Below, one piece after another: positions 57,959-64,000 of a DNA stretch of 64,000 bases. The stretch spans positions 2,002,001-2,066,000 of the forward strand of contig NZ_NQYC01000001.1 of NCBI RefSeq assembly GCF_003600835.1. Direction: 5' to 3'. The DNA comes from Bacillus sp. PK3_68 (GTDB taxonomy: Bacteria > Bacillota > Bacilli > Bacillales > Domibacillaceae). Each line of letters opens with the position of its first letter. Positions within the stretch are counted from its first letter, which is position 1. Position numbers and translations under genes: made by a program. The notes beneath the pieces are model-generated. The model had not been told where the DNA came from and made no database searches. It worked only from the letters and a program-made list of their open reading frames with translations.

Positions 57959-58843
57959 TTACACTTTCAAAAATCGGCGAACAGCCATAAAGCTTCCCCA
58001 CATGCCGATAAATGCTCCAATTAGCAAAATAATCCCGCTGATTTGCCATGCAAATGGATAATAGGCGAGCGGCTGAATGAAGTGGCCTTGCATATGAGTG
58101 GTGATTGCCTTGACTACATAGGAATAACCGATCACGACCGCAGCAACCGGCAGCAATGAACCGAGCAGTCCAAGCCAAAGCCCTTCTAATAAGAACGGCC
58201 AGCGGATAAACCAGTTAGTGGCCCCAACTAATCTCATAATCTCAATTTCTTTTCGCCTAGCAAAAATAGTCATTTTAATCGTATTGGAAATAAGGAACAT
58301 AGCTGTAAACAGCAAGCCTAAACTAAGAACTAGTCCAACGTTGCGGCTCGTCTTTAAAAAGCTAAACAACCTTTCGACTTTTTTCTCGCCGTAAACAGCA
58401 TCCTCTGTATAATCCAGCTTTTTAATTTTCTTCGCTGCTTTTGGTGTATCTGTAGGATGCTTTGTTTTCACCACGAACACGTCATAAAGCGGGTTGTTTT
58501 GCTTAAACAGAGCAAAGTCCTCACCCATATCCTTTATTAAATTCTGCAATTCTTTCTCTTTTGGAGAATAAGTAACCTTGGCTACTTCAGGCAGATCGAG
58601 CAATTGCTCTTTCAGCTCTTGCTGCTCTGCTTCCGTAGCATCCAGTTTAATTAGCACGCGTACTTCGACATCATTTTCTATATCGGTTGCGGCTTTGTTT
58701 AAATTTAGTAAAACAGTAAGAAAAACTCCAACTAATAACAAAGTTACCGTCACAGCTGAAACAGCCGCAAATGTCATCCATCCGTTGCGGCTTAGATTTT
58801 TAAAGCTTTCTCTGAAGTGGCGGCGGAATGTTCTAGATTTCAT
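57959..58843 (-). CDS. ftsX: Cell-division ABC transporter permease FtsX
   Basis: About 294 residues from ATG 58843 (GGGGGGA upstream). Four helices with the FtsX pattern: helix 1 near 25-45, an extracellular domain (about 50-160), then three helices. Family motif FARRKEIEIMRLVGATNWFIRWPFLLEG is intact. It binds FtsE and controls peptidoglycan hydrolysis. Confidence 0.95.
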   Translation of the reverse strand: MKSRTFRRHFRESFKNLSRNGWMTFAAVSAVTVTLLLVGVFLTVLLNLNKAATDIENDVEVRVLIKLDATEAEQQELKEQLLDLPEVAKVTYSPKEKELQNLIKDMGEDFALFKQNNPLYDVFVVKTKHPTDTPKAAKKIKKLDYTEDAVYGEKKVERLFSFLKTSRNVGLVLSLGLLFTAMFLISNTIKMTIFARRKEIEIMRLVGATNWFIRWPFLLEGLWLGLLGSLLPVAAVVIGYSYVVKAITTHMQGHFIQPLAYYPFAWQISGIILLIGAFIGMWGSFMAVRRFLKV

Positions 58844-59519
58844 AACCGTAATCCCCCCGCTGCTCATCTCGAACGATTCGACCGCCTTCAATCGCAACTA
58901 CCCGGCGGCGGATCGTATTCACGATTTCCTTATTATGAGTAGCCATCACTAGTGTGGTACCCCGAGCATTAATTTTTTCAAATATGTCCATAATATCCCA
59001 TGCGGTATCCGGATCAAGGTTCCCTGTTGGTTCATCTGCAATAACGACCTTTGGCTGATTAACAATAGAGCGAGCAATCGATACACGCTGCTGCTCTCCG
59101 CCAGATAATTCTTCCGGAAGCATTCTTGCTTTGTTTTTCAACCCAACAAGATCCAGCACTTCCATGACCCGTTTTTTAATAATAACTGGACTTTCTTCAA
59201 TTACTTCCATTGCAAACGCCACATTTTCATATACTGTAAGAGTCGGCAGCAGTTTGAAATCTTGAAATACTACACCGATTTGCCGGCGAAGCAATGGAAC
59301 AGATCTATCTTTTAACGTCGACAAGTTTACTCCGTTTACGATAATACGGCCGCCTGTCGGTTTTTCTTCCCTATACATCAGCTTTATAAAAGTTGATTTG
59401 CCTGCTCCACTTGGCCCAACAACGTAAACAAATTCCCCTTGTTTAATGGAAATGTCAATGTTTCGCAAAGCGAGGACACCATTCGGGTATTTCTTTGTCA
59501 CGTCCTTCATTTCTATCAT
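58833..59519 (-). CDS. ftsE: Cell-division ABC ATPase FtsE
   Basis: About 228 residues: Walker A GPSGAGKST (about 36-44), signature LSGGEQQRV, Walker B VVIADEPTGNLD, H-loop ATHNKEI. Start ATG 59519 with AGGTG before; an earlier ATG 5 codons upstream lacks a site. Overlaps ftsX by 11 bp. Confidence 0.95.
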   Translation of the reverse strand: MIEMKDVTKKYPNGVLALRNIDISIKQGEFVYVVGPSGAGKSTFIKLMYREEKPTGGRIIVNGVNLSTLKDRSVPLLRRQIGVVFQDFKLLPTLTVYENVAFAMEVIEESPVIIKKRVMEVLDLVGLKNKARMLPEELSGGEQQRVSIARSIVNQPKVVIADEPTGNLDPDTAWDIMDIFEKINARGTTLVMATHNKEIVNTIRRRVVAIEGGRIVRDEQRGDYGYEI

Positions 59520-59552
59520 CGAATCACCTGTCATCTTTTGTCAGTTATAAAA

Positions 59553-59580
59553 GAAAAAGCTGAAAAAATTCAGCTTTTTC
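59553..59580. terminator. Hairpin terminator upstream of ftsE
   Basis: GAAAAAGCTGAA / TTCAGCTTTTTC, 4-nt A loop; T run on both strands. It lies only 34 bp before the ftsE start, so it may attenuate transcripts entering from cccB. Confidence 0.7.
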
Positions 59581-59798
59581 TCCTCAAATCCAGATTCATT
59601 ATATCACTGATTAAACCCTTATTAATGGTTAATTTAATTACATTTTCGTTTCATATCGTAATATATCCGATGGTTTTTATAGCGCTTTCAAAGAAATGAT
59701 CGCTTTTTTTGCATAAACTCGCTGATACACAAGGTGAAAAAAATGAAATATTTTGTAACAAGCAAGCAAAAATATTTTGTCGATTAACAGGAGAGGAA

Positions 59799-59948
59799 AT
59801 GAGAAAGGAAAAAATAAAGAATGCAGTAGTATATACTACTGCATTCTTACAGCCTGTTGAAGAGGCTTGCTTTCTCTATGGCTCGCTTGCCGAGACGGCA
59901 TGGCATCTTTCCTTTTACTTCCCTACGAGTAAAATTTTTAAAGCGTAA
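59799..59948 (+). CDS. Doubtful 49-aa ORF
   Basis: ATG at 59799 with AGGAGAGG close upstream. It spans the 32-bp palindrome, so its codons are constrained by it. No recognisable domain; probably not a real gene. Confidence 0.15.
   Translation: MRKEKIKNAVVYTTAFLQPVEEACFLYGSLAETAWHLSFYFPTSKIFKA
59817..59848. repeat. 32-bp perfect palindrome
   Basis: AAGAATGCAGTAGTAT and its exact reverse complement without spacer. Too symmetrical for a normal terminator and without a T run directly after; more like an operator or a cruciform. Confidence 0.6.
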
Positions 59949-60004
59949 AATAATTATTTGCCATCCATCTGGCAGCAGTTGTGCTAAACCGCCGGCATTC
60001 TAAA

Positions 60005-60031
60005 AAGAATGCAGCACACGACTACATTCTT
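60005..60031 (-). terminator. Terminator of cccB
   Basis: AAGAATGCAG / CTACATTCTT with a G-U pair; minus strand RNA ends CUUUUUAG. The stem core is shared with the palindrome at 59817. Confidence 0.7.
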
Positions 60032-60039
60032 GTTTTGAC

Positions 60040-60378
60040 TTATTTCTTTGTAGCTAACCAATCAGCGACTGCTTCAGCATCGGCCCCTTGAACAACATTC
60101 GGAGGCATCTGTCCTTTACCGTTTTTAATGATATTTAAAATTTCGTCCTTGCTATACTTGCTTCCTATTTTGTCTAACGCCGGTCCAACTTGCCCTTCAA
60201 GGTTTTCTCCGTGACAGCTAAGGCAGTTCTGCTTGTACACTTGCTCTCCTTCTGCGCTAGCTGTTTCTTTCCCGCCGCCGTTATTGTCTTCGTTTGATTT
60301 GTCATTCCCGCCGCCGCATGCCGCAAGCGCTACGGATGAACCGATTAACAAAGCCATTAATGATTTTTTAAATTCCAT
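60040..60378 (-). CDS. cccB: Cytochrome c-551, lipoprotein type
   Basis: 112 residues from ATG 60378. Lipoprotein signal [12 protein letters not shown] (lipid-bound Cys about 20), Asn/Gly/Asp-rich linker, haem c motif CLSCH (axial His) and the distal Met in GQMPPN. Small membrane-tethered electron carrier to cytochrome c oxidase. The longer frame to 60498 has no ribosome site. In B. subtilis cccB is likewise near ftsE. Confidence 0.93.
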   Translation of the reverse strand: MEFKKSLMALLIGSSVALAACGGGNDKSNEDNNGGGKETASAEGEQVYKQNCLSCHGENLEGQVGPALDKIGSKYSKDEILNIIKNGKGQMPPNVVQGADAEAVADWLATKK

Positions 60379-60740
60379 GTTCTCTCCTCCTAGGAAAAAA
60401 TAAACAATGCATGTTAAGTATACCAAAGCCGCTATAATTTGAAACAAGGCCGAGCACTGCAAGGTGAACAAAAGCAACGGCCAATCCAGCCAGATCAATC
60501 ACTTTTGACAATTGTATACACTTTTTGAACTTTATTCATCCGGCTGTTTACACAAGTGAAAGCTGCTCGGTATTCCTCCATCTGGCATTGAATTTATTTT
60601 GCTGCATAGGAGCAAATTTTATGTATCCAACCAGCTGCATATAGTTATTATGATAACCGTTTTTAGTCTCTTTAAACCTTTTTAAGGCTGGAAGCCTATG
60701 CTTGAAAGAGATTCAAAAAGCCCTTTACTGATATGGGATC
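60379..60740. other. cccB upstream region
   Basis: 362 bp with no credible ORF, ending in the left half of the prfB terminator split by the IS element. B. subtilis has yvjA in this position; it is absent here. An AGGCT/AGCCT short repeat near 60692 is unremarkable. Confidence 0.5.
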
Positions 60741-60832
60741 TGGACTGACCCCATAAAGTGAGACAAATAAAAAACACCTTTAAGTTGAAAACGGGTATGG
60801 GATACTCGAAAATAACTTGGAGGTGTTTTTCT

Positions 60833-61156
60833 ATGGGGACAAGAGTCAGTTATCCAGCGGAAGTAAAAATGAAGGCTGTAAAAATGAGATTAGCTGGGGT
60901 GCCGGTCAAAGAAGTCTTAAAGGAATTAAACATTCGAAATAAGACACAGCTTAAAACATGGATGAAATGGTATAAAGCAGGCGAGTTTCATCGATTTGAA
61001 CAGCCAGTGGGCAAGCAGTATTCCTTCGGAAAAGGGGCTGAGTATGAAAGTGAAACAGAGAAACTGAAGGCAGAAAATCGGTATCTGAAACAGCAGATTG
61101 AAGTACTAAAAAAGTACAAAGAATTGGAGAGGAAGTGGTCCCAGAAACAGCCGTAG
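60833..61156 (+). CDS. IS3-family transposase OrfA
   Basis: 107 residues: helix-turn-helix (SYPAEVKMKAVKMRLAG to NKTQLKTWMKWYKAG) and a C-terminal leucine zipper (ETEKLKAENRYLKQQIEVLKKY). ATG 60833 has GGAGGTG upstream. The slippery A AAA AAG (61108-61114) lies in frame near the 3' end; -1 slippage would fuse OrfA to OrfB. Confidence 0.93.
   Translation: MGTRVSYPAEVKMKAVKMRLAGVPVKEVLKELNIRNKTQLKTWMKWYKAGEFHRFEQPVGKQYSFGKGAEYESETEKLKAENRYLKQQIEVLKKYKELERKWSQKQP
61108..61114 (+). promoter_or_regulatory. Programmed -1 frameshift site A AAA AAG
   Basis: In the OrfA frame the codons are CTA AAA AAG, the classic IS3 slippery heptamer. OrfB is in the -1 frame and is open from here. Confidence 0.9.
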
Positions 61157-61983
61157 AATTAGTGAAAGAACTCAAAACCAGCATGCCCGTCAGGGAAATA
61201 TGCCGGCATCTTGGCATTGCTAGATCCACTTATTATCGCTGGAAGAGCAGGAACCGGGAAGAAACATCCAGGCAGATCGTTGAACGAAAAATCGGCACGT
61301 TGTGCCGGGACCTTAAGTTTCGATACGGTTATCGTAAAATCACAGCCTTATTAAAACGAGAGATGTCGATTAACCATAAAGCGGTACAGCGTGTAATGCA
61401 GAAGTATGGCTGGCAATGCCGGGTAAAGGTGAAGAAACGCAAACGAACAGGACAGCCCTGTCATATTTCCGATAACCTGTTAAAAGGAGATTTCCAGGCA
61501 AATCAGCCTCTTCAAAAGCTCGTCACAGATATTGCATACTTGCCTTTTGGCCAGAAACAGCTGTATCTTTCAAGTATCCAGAATTTATTTAACGGCGAAA
61601 TCATTGCCTATTCTATAGGAAGCTGCCAAAACACAGATTTCGTGCTGCATACGCTGACCCAGCTGCCCCCTCTCCCCAAAGGGTGTATCTTGCACAGTGA
61701 CCAAGGATCTGTTTACACATCTTATGCTTATCAACAGGCAGTCAAAGGAAAAGGCATTACCATGAGTATGTCCCGGAAAGGGACACCCTCTGATAATGCC
61801 TCCATCGAATCGTTTCATTCCTCGCTAAAGTCTGAAACGTTCTATCTCGACGAGTTGAGAAGCACTACGACGGCCATCGTAGTGCAAACTGTCGAAAACT
61901 ATATTTACTATTATAACCATATCCGTATTCAAGCGAAACTAAACAACCAGCCACCGGTCAAGTATCGGCAGCTGGCTGCTTAA
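61135..61983 (+). CDS. IS3-family transposase OrfB (integrase core)
   Basis: 282 residues after GTG 61135, probably made as an OrfAB fusion. HTH_21-type domain (about 18-60) then the rve/DDE core: Asp in VTDIAYLPFG, Asp in LHSDQGSVYTS, Glu in SDNASIESFHSSLKSE, and the terminal YYNHIRIQAKLNNQPP motif. All three catalytic residues are intact, so the element may be active. Confidence 0.93.
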   Translation: MVPETAVELVKELKTSMPVREICRHLGIARSTYYRWKSRNREETSRQIVERKIGTLCRDLKFRYGYRKITALLKREMSINHKAVQRVMQKYGWQCRVKVKKRKRTGQPCHISDNLLKGDFQANQPLQKLVTDIAYLPFGQKQLYLSSIQNLFNGEIIAYSIGSCQNTDFVLHTLTQLPPLPKGCILHSDQGSVYTSYAYQQAVKGKGITMSMSRKGTPSDNASIESFHSSLKSETFYLDELRSTTTAIVVQTVENYIYYYNHIRIQAKLNNQPPVKYRQLAA

Positions 61984-62024
61984 AGGTGTTTTGACCCCTG
62001 TCTCAAAAATAGGGGTCAGTCCCG

Positions 62025-62048
62025 TGGGATCAGTAAAGGGCTTTTTTT
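62025..62048 (-). terminator. Right half of the split prfB terminator
   Basis: ATCAGTAAAGGGCTTTTTTT (62029-62048) is the exact complement of AAAAGCCCTTTACTGAT at 60716-60732. Before IS insertion the loop was ATGGG. The pieces are now 1.3 kb apart. Confidence 0.85.
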
Positions 62049-63145
62049 ATAAGCGCGAGCGCAAATAGGCATTAATAAACGGACTGATTTCTCCATCCAT
62101 CACTGCTTGGACGTTCCCAGTCTCCTCATTGGTCCGATGATCTTTTACCATTGAGTAAGGATGGAAGACATATGAACGGATTTGGCTTCCCCAGCCAATT
62201 TCTTTTTGTTCTCCGCGAATTTCTGCCAATTCGGCTTCCTGCTCTTCAATTTTCTTTTGATAGAGCTTAGCTTTTAACATTTTCATCGCATGCTCACGGT
62301 TTTTAATTTGCGAGCGCTCTGATTGACAGGTCACAACTGTATTAGTTGGCAAGTGGGTAATTCGGACAGCAGAATCCGTTGTATTTACGTGCTGACCACC
62401 CGCTCCGCTTGAGCGGTACGTATCTATCTTAAGATCTTCCGTACGGATATCAATTTCGATATCATCATTGAATTCCGGCATAACCTCACATGAAACGAAT
62501 GAAGTATGTCGGCGTCCCGAAGAATCAAATGGAGAAATCCGCACTAAGCGGTGTACACCCTTTTCTGCTTTTAAGTAGCCATAGGCATTATGTCCTTTAA
62601 ATAGAAGCGTTACACTCTTTACACCCGCTTCATCTCCAGGAAGATAATCCATCGTTTCCACTTTAAACCCTTGCTTTTCTCCCCAGCGTGTATACATGCG
62701 TAGCAGCATCGAGCCAAAATCCTGTGATTCGGTACCGCCCGCTCCTGGGTGTAGTTCTAATATGGCATTATTCTTATCATAAGGATCGCTTAACAGCAGC
62801 TGCAGCTCGAAATTACTGATTCGATTCCGGAACTCCTCCAGTTCGTTTTCCAGCTCTCCCTGCAGTTCTGCATCAGCTTCTTCCTTTACCAGCTCATGTG
62901 TTAACTCTAAGTTTTCTTGTGTTTCCAACAGCTCTTTATATTCGTTAACTACTTCTTTTAAACCATTTGCTTCATTGATAACTGTCTGAGCAGCCTGCTG
63001 ATCATCCCAAAAGTTAGGATGCAGCATTTCATCCTCAAGTGCTGCAATGCGTTCCTCTTTGATTTCTAAGTCAAAGAGACCCCCTAAAGTCCGCTAACTT
63101 CTTAGCTGTTTTATCTAACTCATTCCGAATTTCAAATAATTCCAT
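62047..63145 (-). CDS. prfB: Peptide chain release factor 2 with programmed +1 frameshift
   Basis: Terminates at UGA and UAA. Zero-frame codons 1-24 start at ATG 63145 and end CTT TGA C; the in-frame TGA is at 63071-63073. An internal site AGGGGG three nt upstream of CTT promotes the +1 shift to GAC, as in most bacteria. The total is 365 residues. RF2 SPF recognition motif (ISPFDSSG) and catalytic GGQ (SGAGGQHVN) are present. Self-regulating: low RF2 raises shifting. Confidence 0.97.
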
Positions 63146-63460
63146 ATAAGCACCTCTTCTTTAGTGTAAAAATGTTGTATTATGCCTACATTATTCAAGA
63201 TATGAATCCGGCATGTTGTTCATCATTCCAGCAGGTTTAGTTACGAAACTCGCTCCCTCTGTCGGAGTTTGAAAATCAACTCCTTGTCGAGAGCTCCAAT
63301 TCGCTATCACACTGATCGAGCGCCTTCCGCTTTTCTCTTGTCCAGCTGCAGCGGCCAGCCCGTACCGTGGTTTCGGTCTCTCTGTTGGAGTCAAAGAACG
63401 ACTCCTGGTCGAGCCCTCCAACCTCCTATCGGGCTGATCAGGCCGCTTCCGCTTTTCTAA
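63146..63460. other. secA-prfB intergenic region holding a tandem dispersed repeat
   Basis: 315 bp without a gene. Mostly occupied by two diverged copies of the repeat listed at 63259-63458. No promoter recognised for prfB. Confidence 0.6.
63259..63458. repeat. Two tandem copies of a Bacillaceae-type intergenic repeat
   Basis: Copy A (63259-63336, 78 bp) and copy B (63382-63458, 77 bp) align over their whole length with scattered differences, separated by 45 bp. Each contains CTGTYGGAGT...ACTCC, GTCGAG, CTGATC and ends CTTCCGCTTTTCT. The CAGCTGCAGCGGCC-like spacer and the GAAAAGCGGAAG core (minus strand) resemble the short dispersed repeats scattered in intergenic regions of many bacilli. 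Internal GGAGTT/AACTCC arms would form hairpins. Confidence 0.75.
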
Positions 63461-64000
63461 TCACCCACAGCAGTTTTTGTATTTTTTGCCGCTGCCGCAT
63501 GGGCATGGTTCATTTCTGCCGACTGCCGGTGCTTTTCTGACTGGTTTTTTCTTCGCTTTGCTTTCTTCGTCCTCTTTTGGATTTACTGCCTGTCCTTTAG
63601 CTACTTCCTGACGCTCCAAATTGTTTTGGATTTCTGCTTTCATGACGTATTTAGCAGCTTCCTCGTTAATGGAGGCGACCATGGCTTCAAACATAGCGAA
63701 ACCTTCGTTTTGGTATTCACGCAACGGGTCGATTTGTCCGTAGGCACGTAAGTGGATCCCTTGGCGCAGTTGATCCATCGCATCAATGTGATTGATCCAT
63801 TTAGAGTCAACAGCACGAAGCAGAACAACTTTTTCAAACTCACGCATCTGTTCTTCGCCCATTTGCTCTTCTCTTGTGTTATAGCGCTCTGTTACTTTCG
63901 CATAAATGGTGTCTTGCATTTCATCGGCACCCTTGCCTTGTAAATCGTTAATTGTCAGTTCTCCTTCACTTAACAAATTCGCATTTACATAATCGGCAAT
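63461..64000 (-). CDS. secA: Preprotein translocase SecA, C-terminal part (cut by window edge)
   Basis: Only the last 179 codons are in the window; the frame is open to position 64000. Helical wing/scaffold residues with [22 protein letters not shown] are SecA-specific, and the C-terminal zinc-binding [14 protein letters not shown] tail binds SecB-like partners or the ribosome. Followed by prfB, as in B. subtilis. Confidence 0.96.
   Translation of the reverse strand: MADYVNANLLSEGELTINDLQGKGADEMQDTIYAKVTERYNTREEQMGEEQMREFEKVVLLRAVDSKWINHIDAMDQLRQGIHLRAYGQIDPLREYQNEGFAMFEAMVASINEEAAKYVMKAEIQNNLERQEVAKGQAVNPKEDEESKAKKKPVRKAPAVGRNEPCPCGSGKKYKNCCG

Larger units (their letters stand above)
59520..60004. 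other. Intergenic region between ftsE and cccB with palindromes
   Basis: About 485 bp with no firm gene. It has a perfect hairpin just before ftsE (59553-59580), a 32-bp palindrome (59817-59848), and a possible 49-aa ORF. The AAGAATG core recurs three times (59817, 59848 inverted, 60005). Confidence 0.6.
60741..62024 (+). mobile_element. IS3-family insertion sequence (IS150-like group)
   Basis: 1284 bp. Left end TGGACTGACCCC and right end (reverse complement) CGGGACTGACCCC; similarity continues into GTGAGACA / TTGAGACA, giving imperfect inverted repeats of about 24 bp. Flanked by TGGGATC at 60734-60740 and 62025-62031, a possible 7-bp target duplication (longer than typical for the family). 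Removing the element restores a perfect hairpin. Carries orfA and orfB in -1 relation. Confidence 0.9.

Noticed and set aside
63191-63421. 76-codon ORF between secA and prfB
   Set aside because: It lies fully inside the tandem repeat and has the composition of the repeat, with no ribosome site.

Overview
The window is a chromosomal stretch of a low-to-mid GC Firmicute of the family Bacillaceae. Long blocks match the Bacillus subtilis gene order, allowing for local insertions and losses: secA-prfB-cccB-ftsEX-ctpB-minJ, csbA-uvrB-uvrA, hprK-lgt-yvoD-ppaX-yvoF, the his operon, and yvcD-trxB. Shine-Dalgarno sites are strong, TTG and GTG starts are common, and Rho-independent terminators are frequent. 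The genus cannot be fixed from the sequence alone. No rRNA, tRNA, CRISPR array or prophage was seen.

Layout. (1) 1-3.0 kb: a promoter reading off the left edge, trxB and a TPR protein. (2) 3.2-9.8 kb: complete histidine operon hisZ-G-D-B-H-A-F-IE. (3) 9.9-14.6 kb: a LysE-type exporter, then hprK-lgt-yvoD-ppaX-yvoF. (4) 14.7-17 kb: a CwlC-like amidase and yvlB-yvlD behind a near-perfect sigma-W promoter. (5) 17.1-22 kb: uvrB-uvrA. (6) 22.2-25.6 kb: a CstR-type persulfide-response island (TauE, rhodanese, CstR, glutaredoxin-like protein, CstB) lying between uvrB and csbA. (7) 25.6-31.2 kb: csbA, an HD nucleotidase, uppP and a 2-oxo-acid dehydrogenase E1alpha-E1beta-E2 operon. (8) 31.3-36.3 kb: a frameshifted leucine-dehydrogenase-family gene, nhaC, a CorC/HlyC protein with a long leader, and a small membrane protein. 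(9) 36.4-41.1 kb: a Bce-type two-component system and ABC transporter. (10) 41.2-48.5 kb: a YitT-like protein, a sulfate-activation operon joined to phosphosulfolactate synthase (cysC-sat-cysH-phosphatase-comA), and divergent transporters. (11) 48.6-56.4 kb: small membrane proteins, DUF2238, VTT, minJ, ctpB, a Cys/Met PLP enzyme, a TlpA-like thioredoxin and a YjcZ peptide. (12) 56.5-60.4 kb: an M23 hydrolase, ftsX, ftsE and cccB. (13) 60.7-64 kb: an IS3-family element, prfB with its +1 frameshift, a tandem dispersed repeat, and the 3' end of secA.

How it fits together. Several parts handle sulfur. The CstR island oxidises and exports excess sulfane sulfur. The cysC-sat-cysH-comA operon has no sulfite reductase, so the sulfite made by CysH could be captured by ComA as phosphosulfolactate, a route to sulfolactate, which is known as a spore constituent in B. 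subtilis. FtsEX, the coiled-coil M23 hydrolase, MinJ and CtpB form a division/cell-wall/sporulation group. The dehydrogenase operon beside a leucine-dehydrogenase relative suggests branched-chain amino acid breakdown. No wholly unknown multi-gene system is evident. The most unusual items are the sulfolactate-type operon, three 16-bp iterons upstream of nhaC, a possibly leaderless CxxC micro-ORF at the left edge, the long CorC leader with an embedded small ORF, the IS inserted in the loop of the prfB terminator, and two homopolymer-associated frame breaks.
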